The notes under the pieces: generated by a model
What the model saw: only the letters and a program-made list of their open reading frames with translations
What the model was told of the DNA's origin: nothing
The model's database searches: none
From: Strongylocentrotus droebachiensis
Lineage: Eukaryota; Echinodermata; Echinoidea; Camarodonta; Strongylocentrotidae
NCBI GenBank assembly: GCA_035222895.1
Contig: JAVYIG010007480.1
Span: 12,501-76,500, forward strand
Direction: 5' to 3'
Length of the DNA stretch: 64,000 nt
Shown here: positions 54,851-64,000 of the stretch, in pieces
Numbering within the stretch: the first letter of the stretch is position 1
Layout: each line of letters starts with the position of its first letter
Program-made: the position numbers and the translations under genes

Positions 54851-55876
54851 GTAAATAAAGAGGGGGTGCATACTTAGATTAGGGTCAAGTCTTATTGTTT
54901 TTCCTTGAACATTACAATGCAAAATCTATATCATAATTCCACATCTCGAGATCATGGTCATTCTAATAAAAATATCAATATTGGTATTTCCCGATTTTAT
55001 ATTCGATGTATTTAAAACTTTATTTGGGGATCAGTTAGTGACAAACCTTTAAACCTATTAAATCTTTTAATAAGACTAGGCTAAAATAACAGTAATGAAA
55101 ATCATAATGATAATATATAATCATAATAAAAAAAGCTTTGATGACAATCATTTTGTAAGGCTCGTCACCAGCTCCTCCTCGTAAATTTAGACCATGAGCG
55201 ATGCTGGTAGGGGCGGAACCATAATTATAAAAGGGGGGAACACTGCCCACAATTACATTAAAAAGTTATAGTTCCCGCCCACTGATCAGGGCCGGGTTAT
55301 TGTAATTGTTTTTTGCTGTTGTTTGTTTGTTATGTTTGTTTTCACCTTTTTGTGTATGTACTCAACTTCTAAAGCAGGCCTTCTCAACTGGCGGCGCGCG
55401 CGCCACTCGTGGCGCTTGCGCTCAGTCAGAGTGGCGCGCGGCTGTTCCAAGAATTTAATTTAAAAAAAAAAGTTAAAAGTTAAAGAAAGAACAACATTAC
55501 AAAATTATATTTTAAATTTAAAAAACTCAGAAAATCAAAAAGTCGCAGTCGAAGTTGAGCCCAAAATGTAAGCAAGTAATTTTGTTTGTTTGATTTTCAC
55601 TTCATTTTGACATTTCCGTGTTTATTGCACCAAAATAACTACATATGGATTAACTTCCAGTGTAGATTTTAGCCAGGAATTGTACTAATTATTTCACATC
55701 AATATGAAATTATGATTGATGTTTTATGGAACAAAAAGGTGTTAAAAATGTCACATCTGGGCCTCAAAAAAGCCCTAAAATCCACTAGCTTTCGGGGGCT
55801 TCGCCCCCTGGACCCCACCCGGTATCGGCTCGGTCGCTACGCTCCCTCGTAACACAGTAACTAAACATACAGGTTG

Positions 55877-56492
55877 CAGGCGCGGATCTACGGGGGGGGG
55901 GGTTTAGGGGGTTTAAACCCCCCCCTTGGGCGGCCCAAAAAAAAAAAAAAAAAAAAAAAAGGGAAAAAAAAGAGAAAAAAAAGAAAAAAAGAAAGAAAAA
56001 AGAACGCACGCTGGAGAGAAACCCTTTCAAGTGCAAATATTGTGAGAAGGTATTCAACTCATCTGGTAACTTAACCAAACACATGATAACTCTGGATATA
56101 ACTGTGTATTTAACTGTTACTTGATTTAAAAAGACGTTATCATGCACTGCTTTTTATGGTCTCCATTGTGTTAATAGATGCCAGGAAAACATCACTTACG
56201 GGGTTCAAATAAACACCCCAAAAAAAATCGGCTCGCCGCTTCGCGGCTCGTGGACGATGCTCCGCATCGTCATTATTTTATTTAACTGTTACTTGATTTA
56301 AAAAGACGTTATCATGCACTGCTTTTTATGGTCTCCATTGTGTTAATAGATGCCAGGAAAACATCACTTACGGGGTTCAAATAAACACCCACAAAAAAAT
56401 CGGCTCGCCGCTTCGCGGCTCGTGGACGATGCTCCGCATCGTCATTATTTTGGTCAAACCCCCCCCTTAGCAAAAAGCTAGATCCGCCCCTG
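55877..56492. mobile_element. Nested G/C-run element with CAGG.GCGGATCTA ends
   Basis: Left CAGGCGCGGATCTACGGGGG; right inverse CAGGGGCGGATCTAGC. GGTTG flanks both sides (55872-55876 and 56493-56497), a possible 5-base target duplication. It contains an A-run, a broken zinc-finger fragment and two tandem copies of a block of about 173 bases (56107-56277, 56278-56450). Each copy ends in hairpins CGCCGCTTCGCGGC and GACGATGCTCCGCATCGTC. Confidence 0.75.
56004..56085 (+). pseudogene. Frameshifted C2H2 zinc-finger fragment inside a transposon
   Basis: THAGEKPF (the linker between fingers) in one frame is followed, one base shifted, by KCKYCEKVFNSSGNLTKHM, a finger with Cys-X2-Cys and its first His. 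The second His is not placed properly and the frame then runs to a stop. It is likely a captured piece of a zinc-finger gene. Confidence 0.7.
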
Positions 56493-56754
56493 GGTTGGCA
56501 CTTCAACCTCAATTAATTTTTGTTTTGGCGCTTCTAATAAACTAGTTGAGAAGGCCTGTTCTAAAGGTAGCAACATTTCAAATGAGATATATACGGGGAG
56601 GCTGTTGGTGAAGGAGTATTCTGGATTTTTCCAAAATTGAATTTTAAAATCATATACAATATTATAAAGTTTATACAATTATAAAGAAAAGGTGATTTTA
56701 ACCATAAAAGGGTTAGCTCCCGCGAAGCATTTGACAGACATTATGGCGAAAAAC

Positions 56755-56978
56755 CAGGCGCGGATCTATGGGGGGGGGGGGGGTGGGGGCGACGGGACCA
56801 CCCCCCCCCCCGACCCCCCAAAACAAATTCTCACTAATAGGGGGGAAAAATTGCTCTTACCCCCCCCCCCCCCCCCTTTGCTTATTCACCGGCTGGCTAA
56901 GTCGCCGCTAAATATTTTCTCACGGATTGCCCCCCCCCCCCCCCCACCTCCTCTTGCCGCCGGTTGGATCCGCCCCTG
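56755..56978. mobile_element. G/C-run hAT-like MITE
   Basis: Left CAGGCGCGGATCTATGGGGG; right inverse CAGGGGCGGATCCAACCGGC. The interior is poly-G, poly-C and short unique words. No clear target duplication. Long frames through it are low-complexity. Confidence 0.65.
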
Positions 56979-56999
56979 CGCCACTGTCTTCACTGAACT

Positions 57000-58435
57000 T
57001 CACCAATTACAAACAGCATTGACACTTAATCGCACGGCTATCCGGCCAGCTCAAAGGGAGATTAAGTAACGGTAATGATAATAATCCGTGTTGTTATACA
57101 AAATTTCTCTGTCATTGCTGTTTCATTCAAGCACGCGTGTGCACCATCTCCACTCTCCATCAGATTATTCAGGGAGTCCTCCTATCAAGGTAACCGTGAC
57201 TCCATAGAACCGAACAAAAAGGGGGAGAGTAAATGCACACCAAGCGAAAAACATGTAAAGATGTATTTTGCATCAGATGGCAAACTTTTCATCGAAGAGT
57301 ATTATTGTCTCCCTTTTCACCCCTCCTCGAAAAATAAATACATATCGTGCTATACAAGTCTATATATTTTTAAGCTGTATGTCAATATTTTTCTCTGAAC
57401 TGTAACCGCGCGGGATTAAGCTGAATATCATGGGAGATTAAAATAGGAGTCATGTGGCTTTGGTTTGTTTATAATTATTGAACCACAACCATTTTTGTTC
57501 CATGCACTTTCATCAGATTTAGCTATAGTGTTTATAATTTTCCCCTAATGATAATAATCATGATCAAATTGTTCAACACTCTGGAAACAGCAGCCCTTGG
57601 AGTATATAGTTTTGTCAAGCATAAAGGTACGGTGAGTAATTTTGTATTTCAAAATGATTAAAAATTATACTTAAATGTGCTATTTAAAGGATTTTCAAAT
57701 AAAGACGCTAACATCTATAAAATAATTGTAAGTTTATAATTCTCGAAAATAGAAGCTGATGCAAAGTTCAATTGTTAATAGCTAACTTTGTTCATGGTTT
57801 GGTTGTCCTCCAAAATGAGGGTTTTGGTGAGTCAAAATATACCGCTTTATATAGAATTAAAATATTGATATGTTCTTCCATATTAGTTCCAAAAAAAATC
57901 ATCGACAAATATTTATAAGTAACTATATTCAAAATAATTTTAAAATGTGCTTAGTGTTACGCTAATGTTTGTATTATACTTTGTATATAAGGATATTTTA
58001 ATTTGTAAGTGTAAACAAATATGCACAAATTAAATGCATTCAAAATGTTTATGTTTTTTTAGGGAACATTCATACCCTTAGATGTAAGAGGTGAAGACGG
58101 CTTGGGTGCGACTGCATGGGGCTGCAGCCCAAAGCCCACGAGAAATTTGAAATTATCAATACAATGAGAAGGTGTCTTTGAATTCAATAACGACTTTGTG
58201 TATTAATTTTGATGATGGATTATGCTTTCACGTGTTAAGATTTTCTCGCTCGCCTAGCGGGCTCGTCTTGCAAAAACTGGAAGGTTGACATTCGGGGCGA
58301 GAGAATCAAGCCCCTATTTTACCGTGCCCTAGTATTATACGCATTAGGGGTTTATATAATTTTACACAAAAATAAATATTCGTTGACATTATCATTTTGT
58401 AAAAAGGTGAGCCACACAACCATAACTTGAAGTTA
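57000..58435. other. Intergenic DNA
   Basis: AT-rich, with no exon or domain recognised. A GC-rich patch at 58090-58140 (GGCTGCAGCCCAAAGCCCACG) and the word CGCTCGCCTAGCGGGCTCG near 58247 look like fragments of repeats. The 107-codon frame at 57075-57398 shows no similarity that I recognise. Confidence 0.4.
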
Positions 58436-58443
58436 CTTGTAGT

Positions 58444-58659
58444 CAGGCGCGTACGCAGGGGGGGGGGGGGGGGGTTGGGGTTAACCCCCCTTGAGTTTTT
58501 GTATGTTTATGTTTTGTGTATGTTTTTTTGGAAACCCCCCCCCCCCCTTTTGATTTTTTTTGTGTGTCTTCTTTGTGTCCTCTTACCCCCCCCCCCCCGC
58601 TTATTCAGTGGCCGATTTTAAACCCCCCCCCCTTGAAAAAAATCCAGCGTACGCCGCTG
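58444..58659. mobile_element. G/C-run hAT MITE with exact 8-base target duplication
   Basis: Ends CAGGCGCGTACGCAGGGGGG and, inverted, CAGCGGCGTACGCTGGATTT. CTTGTAGT occurs at 58436-58443 and 58660-58667. 216 bases with G- and C-runs. Confidence 0.85.
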
Positions 58660-58904
58660 CTTGTAGTGCATCTACAGGGGTACACTATCGAGTTCAAGGT
58701 TGCTCATTAGGATTAGCCTCTAAAGAGTGACTCGTTTCGAGCAGAGCCAACAAAGGGCATTGTCTAATCTTACATGACTATATTTATTAATCTTGACAAA
58801 GAAATGAGAATGATTCGCGGATATTTTTAACTCTTCTTCAGACACTCCAAACAATGATTGGATAAACTTCTCATCACAAAACACGCTGACGCCGAGAAAA
58901 AACA

Positions 58905-60022
58905 ATGTTCAGGTGGATGCATCAGATGCCTCCATACTTTCCCTGGGATTTACCACAACCACCACTACCACTACCACCACCAACAACAACACCGTCACAA
59001 CCATCAGCACCAGCCACACCTCTTCTACCACCGCAACCACCACCGCTACCACCTCTTCCCTTCAAGATTGCTCCTATTTCTGGATCCAATGAAAATGGAG
59101 GTAAGAGTATTTTAACTATTTTGTGTTTTTTAAAACTTGATTTTCAACATTTGTGTTGATTATGTTTATAGGGGCGGGGAGGATTAATTGGTATACGTTA
59201 CGGTTAATGGACACAGTTGCAGATCAAGGATCAGTTAGCCACTTCGTTTGAGTTCAGTGGACAAATCTAGCCACTTCGTTTGAGTTCAGTGGAAAAATAA
59301 TTATCATATTTCAACAACTCATCGACCATTCGTATCTTAGGGGAAGGGGTGGATGTAACTTTTTTGTTGTTTTAATGGTCGACGAATTTTTTTGGTCAAA
59401 AAAGGTGAAATGAGTTGATAGTCTGATAGAGGAGGGGGCAATTGCATGGGCACTGAGCAGGCAGAGGCTTTGACAGAGGGAGCGAATAACTGCCCCCCCC
59501 CCATGTTCGAAAGGATAATGTTCAAAATTTAGTGACCTAGAATCATGTCTATTCAAATGTATACAGTAATATTTACTCGATTTCAGCTTTTGTACCTTTA
59601 ATCCACCAAGGAAAACTATTGATGATGATGGTGGTGGTGGCGGCGGCGGAGATGATGAGGATGATGATAATAATGTTATCAAACCTGCATGTATTATTAT
59701 TGTCCAAATTACGAAGTCAAATTTATATTTAACAGAAATCGGATTCATCGCTACAGAACAAGAACCAACCAGCGTATTCCATCGGATAGAATTCATCATC
59801 TCCGTATCCGTGATCTCTGCCGTGCTCATCATCTTGATCGTCGTCGCTGTCATTCTCGCCATCGTGGCGCGAAGACGGAAATTCGAGGCTGAAAGGCGCG
59901 CGAAGAGACTGCAGATGAAGCGAGCTTCGTCCGTTCATCGTTCGTTCCATATGACTTGTCTACACAATGATATGTATAGGTTCAGACCGGATTTTGATGA
60001 AATAAAATCCAATGCAATTTGA
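58905..60022 (+). CDS. Small single-pass membrane protein, two exons, unrecognised
   Basis: Exon a 58905-59100 ends in phase 1 at GTAAGA. Exon b 59736-60022 starts after TTTAACAG and restores phase. About 160 residues: MFRWMHQMPPYFPWDLPQPP and a Pro/Thr-rich region to about residue 60; IGFIATEQEPTSVFHRIE; one hydrophobic helix (FIISVSVISAVLIILIVVAV, residues 85-110); then RRRKFEAERRAKRLQMKR and a tail ending RPDFDEIKSNAI. A basic stretch after the helix suggests a cytosolic C terminus. No signal peptide is seen, so an upstream exon may be missing. The other two frames of exon a are His-rich and Thr-rich (ending in TGA before the donor); only the Pro-rich frame fits the splice. AATAAA at about 60000 lies inside the last codons. 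I do not recognise the family. Confidence 0.45.
59225..59295 (+). repeat. Direct repeat, two 31-base units
   Basis: AGCCACTTCGTTTGAGTTCA then GTGGA occurs twice in succession in the intron of the small membrane-protein gene. Confidence 0.85.
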
Positions 60023-61500
60023 TTTTTGTTGTTGTAAATTATGAGAATAGGATGTTTATGCTATATTTCCACTTGTATACAGAACCGTCTTTCGTCCTAT
60101 AATAATACGAATTTGCTTCAGATAAATTTCCTTCCCAGTTCTCATTCTTAAAAGACTCATTATTTTTCGACTGCTTTTTTCAACAATTGGTTTCAACAAT
60201 AATAATTATTACAGCATGACTCTATGTTTTCGTGGTATAGTCCTATAATAATTCTCCAAAAAACAAGTATAAAATTCAATTCAATTCTATTTTCAATTCT
60301 ATTTATTTATCATTCAACATGCAAACAAAAAATACATGTATAATCATAACAATCATAGTTGATAGAATAATAGATATTAGGATACCTTAAAAAAAGGACA
60401 AGGCTTGTAAAACAAATAATAACTTAAGGGTACAAATCAAATAATTATAATTATTATTAACAAACCTATACAGACACCATGACCCCCGCCATAATAGTGA
60501 GAATACATTGTTCGAAGGCCTAATCATGTCTTTTTATGTCAGATAAGTAATTTATGTTTCACGTTTTCTTTTCGAAAGGCTTTCAGATTAATTGATATTG
60601 CAGTAATAATTATGTCTATCATGTACACTGTAGTATTAAATACCATTTCCCAGTGGAATGGATATATGTCATTGCACATATACGATATGACATCAGAGTG
60701 CATTAAAGGATACCCTCCCCTTCTTCTTTTTCTCTCAAAAAGAATGACTGTTTATCATAGTCAGACTGGCAGTATTATATATACCAGTCATGTATAGTTC
60801 CAATTATTTATCAAATTCCCATAACAACATTTATTTAGTGCATACAGTAATTTACATGATATAGTGTATGAGGATGAATAAATTTCATAGAATTGTTTGT
60901 CAGTATTTGACATTGGAGTTGTACATGTATAATGATCTTCTTCATCAGTGAATCGGCATAAGTTAAACCTTGTTTCGCTAATCGAGCTATTTTATTTTCA
61001 CAAGATTTTTTGTTTGTTTTAAAGAAGTAAAAAGAAGTGTATATTATGGAACCACCCATACATCCCCATCCCCAATAAAAAAATATATATATCATTTTCC
61101 GTATATTGATATGATTTTTATTCTTTAAAAAAAAAGTGTATTTACTCCCAACATGGGGGAGAGTGCACAAGGGCCGGGGTCGATGTTTCTTGTCAAAATT
61201 ATCTTACTTCCCTGTTACTAAATCAGCGAGCGAAACAAGGAAGACAACTTTGAGTTGACAGTTTGTAGCAGTAATACTGACTATAGCTGCCCGAAAGAAG
61301 AGAGGGTTGCCAGGATCACGGTGGTTCTAAATTTTGACTGCCGGGTATCCTAAAGAGAGGGAGAGGGAGAGACGAGAGAGGGAGAGAGAAAGACAGAGAG
61401 AGGGAGAGAGAGAGAGAGAGAGGGGGGGGGGGGGAGGGGAGGGGCCGGGATAGCACTGCCAGGATCTTTTTCAGTTCATGCGTTCAAAGAAAATAACAGC
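60023..61500. other. Intergenic DNA with a possible retroposon tail and GA-rich tract
   Basis: No gene. Between 60270 and 60500 the text TTCAATTCTATTTATTTATC then CATTCAACATGCAAACA resembles the inverted 3' tail of a non-LTR retroposon, but there is no coding match. From 61345 to 61440 there is a GAGAGGGA-type purine repeat ending in G-runs. Confidence 0.4.
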
Positions 61501-61658
61501 GCTGTGGCAATTCAGATTTCATGGGATATTTTTTTTTTGGTTTTAAATTGCTAATTTCTCCATATTAATCCTTCACTTATAAAATGTACACCACGTGCGA
61601 TAGAGCGAAAAGGGTTGATTTTGTTAAAATGCCTGGAGCGGACAAGTAAAATAAGATC

Positions 61659-62073
61659 CAGAGGGGGGCACAGGGGGCACGTGCCCCCTCGGCCAAAAAA
61701 AAATATGTTAAAATCAGCCCTAAATTCGCCCAAAATATACTGAAAAACAGGGGCGTGCCCCCCCGGCCAAAAAAAAAAAAAAAAAAAATACAATTTTTTT
61801 TTATTTTATAAAAAAAAAAATTGCAAATGGCTGATCTAAAAAGGTGACCTTACCCCCCCCCCCCCCCACGGAGCAAAATGTCAAATTTAAAAATGTCATG
61901 ACCCCCCCAAAAAAAAGTGTCCCCTTACCCCCCCCCCCCCCCCCCCCCCCGTATTCAGCGGCTGGCTGAGTCGTTGCGATTTTTTGGGGACTAAAAACAA
62001 TATATATATAATGTTCTCTTTCCCACACGGTGCCCCCCCCCCCCCCGGTAAAAAAATCCTGGATCCGCGCCTG
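61659..62073. mobile_element. G/C-run hAT-like remnant
   Basis: The left side is truncated (GATCCAGAGGGGGGCACAGG). The right end reads CAGGCGCGGATCCAGGATTT when inverted. The interior has A-runs, C-runs and the palindrome GGGGGCACGTGCCCCC. Confidence 0.6.
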
Positions 62074-62568
62074 AAACCAACCAACTAACTTAGATTTTGT
62101 TTTCATATTTGCAATGGTTAATAATATATAAATAATTGTTATTTAAATCAAGTAATATTTAGGGGTATAGAACAATGTTTTATGTTCGCGGAGAGGGGGG
62201 GGGGGGGGGGTTAAACTTGATTAGGCGTTGAAATTTTCGGGGAAAAGCGCGTAAAATCTCGAAAAGGGTGAGATTTGTTTATTAATGGATAGAACTCTTT
62301 CGGGTATTCATGTATATTTTGCGGCGGACGGTGAGCGCATACAGTATATTTCACATCTTACCAAGATATCAAGGTATACTATCCTATCAAGTGTTGATTA
62401 CAAAACTTATTTTAAACATATAATATTAAAGAGTGTCATTTTTTGCTCGCAAAACTAATTATGAACATAATTACGGTGATCGTATTTCTGAGGAGGGTGC
62501 CGTGACCGAAAGAAGGTTGAAAAACAATGGCCAAGGGGGGCAATAATGGTCTATATTCTAACTGCAAC

Positions 62569-62950
62569 CAGGGGCGTCGCCAAAGGGGGGGTGTGGGGGG
62601 GTGCGACACCCCCCCACTTGTCAGGATATTGTCGGTAAAATTGCGCTGCCGTCGGGAAAAAAAGAGAAAAGGGGGAGGGGAAAAAAAAGAGGGAAAGGGA
62701 AAGAAAAGAAAAAAAGAAAAGGAAAAGAAAAGAAAGAAAGGAAAAAAAAGGAAAGAAAGGAAAAGAAAGGAAAGAAAAGAGAAGAAAGAAAAAGAAAAAG
62801 AGGGAGGAGAGGAAAAAAAGAAAAAAATAATAAAGGAAGCAATAAAAGAAGAAAAAAAAAAGAGTAAAAGGGAAAGAAAAGAAAACGGGGGTGAAAAGGA
62901 GAAGAGAGGGGGAGGTAAGAGCCTGAGAGAGGAGGAGTGGGAGTAAAAAA
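62569..62950 (+). repeat. hAT-like left end followed by a 300-base purine tract
   Basis: CAGGGGCGTCGCCAAAGGGG at 62569 resembles the left end of the G/C-run elements, but no right end is found. From about 62645 to 62950 the plus strand is almost only A and G (GGAAAAGAAAAGAAAG and similar). The 139-codon Lys/Glu/Arg-rich frame and the 188-codon Phe/Ser/Pro-rich minus frame are products of this bias. Confidence 0.75.
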
Positions 62951-63251
62951 GAGAAGGGGGTTGTTGGGTGGAGTCGTCTCGTCGAGGGAGCAAGAAAGAC
63001 ACGGGTAAATATGTTGCTGTGTCGGGTCAGCTGTGTCGGTATTCTTGCTCGATCCTCGTCTTCTATATCAATGCAGAAGTTTGAAGTCGGTGAGATGTAT
63101 ATTGTCGGTCGGCCGACAAGTTTTTTTCGCTACGAACTGTGACTTTTTATCCGCTGTGACGACTTCGAGAGTGACTACAACTACAATACTTGTATTTTCT
63201 CGAAGTTTCACTTTCCTATAATATCAGCTAAAGAAATCAGAATTTTAAAAA

Positions 63252-64000
63252 TTGGGGGGAAACTAAATTCAAACAAGGTTTAAGAGTCAACAACGGTACG
63301 ACGAATCGTCTTCCTTTCTCTATATTGTGATGAAACGCCAAAATTCCGCGCTTCGCGCTAGAGGGGAAAACTTAATTTAGACGAGTTGAGAACGGTACAA
63401 CGAATCGTCTTCTTTCTCTAATAATTTAAGGAAACGTCAAAGCTTGCGCGCTTCGCGCGAAAGGGGGAAACTGAATTCAGACAATTAGGGCTTATTAAGA
63501 GTTGAAAACGGTACAACGAATCCTCTTCTTTCTCTAATAATTAAAGGAAAAGTCAGAGCTTCCGCGCTTCGCGCGAGAAAGGGAAACTGAATTCAAGTGA
63601 ATAGGGCTTTGTAAGAGTCGAAAACGGTACGACGAATCGTCTTCCTTTCTCTATATTGTGATGAAACGCCAAAAATTCCGCGCTTCGCGCGAAGGGGATA
63701 ACTTAGACGAGTCGAGAACGGTACAAAGAATCGTAACTTACTTTCTCTAATAATTTAAGGAAACGTAAAAGCTTCCGCGCTTCGCGCGAAGTGGAAAACT
63801 TAGACGAGTCGAGAACGGTACAACGAATTGTAATTTTCTTTCTCTAATAATTTAAGGAAACGTCAAAGCTTCCGCGCTTCGCGCGAGAGGGGGTAACTGA
63901 TTTCAGACAAATAGGGCTTATTAAGAGTAAAAAACGGTACAACGAATCCTCTTCTTCCTCTAATAATTTAAAGAAACGTCAGAGCTTCCACGCTTCGCGC
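63252..64000 (+). repeat. Satellite, 94-119 base units with CGCGCTTCGCGCG core
   Basis: Units begin AACGGTACAACGAATCGTCT at 63292, 63391, 63507, 63623, 63717, 63814 and 63933, and the array runs off the window. Each has TTTCTCTAATAATTTAAGG, AAACGTCAAAGCTTCCGCGC and then TTCGCGCG. Long units (116-119) carry an extra TTCAGACAAATAGGGCTTAT block that the short units (94-99) lack. CGCGC-TT-CGCGCG can form a tight hairpin in every unit. No coding potential. Confidence 0.92.

Larger units (their letters stand above)
55375..56558. mobile_element. hAT element remnant with exact 8-base target duplication
   Basis: Terminal repeats CAGGCCTTCTCAACT and, inverted, CAGGCCTTCTCAACT. TTCTAAAG duplicated at 55367-55374 and 56559-56566. 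Ends and 8-base duplication are diagnostic of hAT. GC-rich left subterminal (GGCGGCGCGCGCGCC). No transposase; about half of it is a second, nested element. Confidence 0.88.

Noticed and set aside
62436..63002. 188-codon minus-strand frame and 139-codon plus-strand frame
   Set aside because: Both are translations of the purine/pyrimidine tract, with Phe/Ser/Pro or Lys/Glu/Arg bias and no domain.

Overview
The window is eukaryotic, AT-rich, intron-dense animal DNA. It most likely comes from an echinoderm or another invertebrate deuterostome. Two conserved animal genes are each split into many short exons with GT-AG boundaries. The introns and intergenic DNA are packed with short non-autonomous transposons. 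Poly-G/poly-C hAT-like elements and frequent TACATGTA words look sea-urchin-like, but the species cannot be named from sequence alone. No bacterial operon, CRISPR array, rRNA or credible free-standing tRNA gene is visible.

Layout. 1-1865: poly-G/poly-C remnants, a TAG microsatellite and a degenerate 22-bp-period array. 1866-1949: compact promoter with NRF1-like and YY1-like sites. 1950-16101 (+): USP10, a ubiquitin-specific protease, 14 coding exons, about 833 residues, with an N-terminal FGDF motif and a complete Cys/His/Asp catalytic set. 16102-23702: 3'UTR and convergent intergenic DNA with a TTAA-flanked element. 23703-53334 (-): EXOC2/SEC5, 27 coding exons, about 970 residues, beginning with a TIG domain; a probable noncoding first exon lies near 54.8 kb. 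54.85-58.9 kb: nested hAT-type elements. 58905-60022 (+): a small two-exon, single-pass membrane protein that I do not recognise. 60.0-64.0 kb: low-complexity tracts, hAT-like remnants and a 94-119 bp satellite running off the end.

The two main genes converge tail to tail. USP10 removes ubiquitin (in vertebrates also acting with G3BP in stress granules); SEC5 is a subunit of the exocyst that tethers secretory vesicles. Nothing suggests a shared pathway.

The unusual content is structural. (1) EXOC2 introns hold decayed tandem copies of pieces of at least four of its own exons (3, 7, 8 and 12). (2) Two non-autonomous Helitrons sit head to tail with no base between them, with intact ends and the expected A/T target. 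(3) At least seven TTAA-flanked families, two with piggyBac-like termini, occur in 64 kb. (4) Two foldback elements of 0.9-1.0 kb share a terminal sequence; one interrupts an older element whose intact relatives are also in the window. (5) hAT elements with exact target duplications include a nest carrying a frameshifted zinc-finger fragment.
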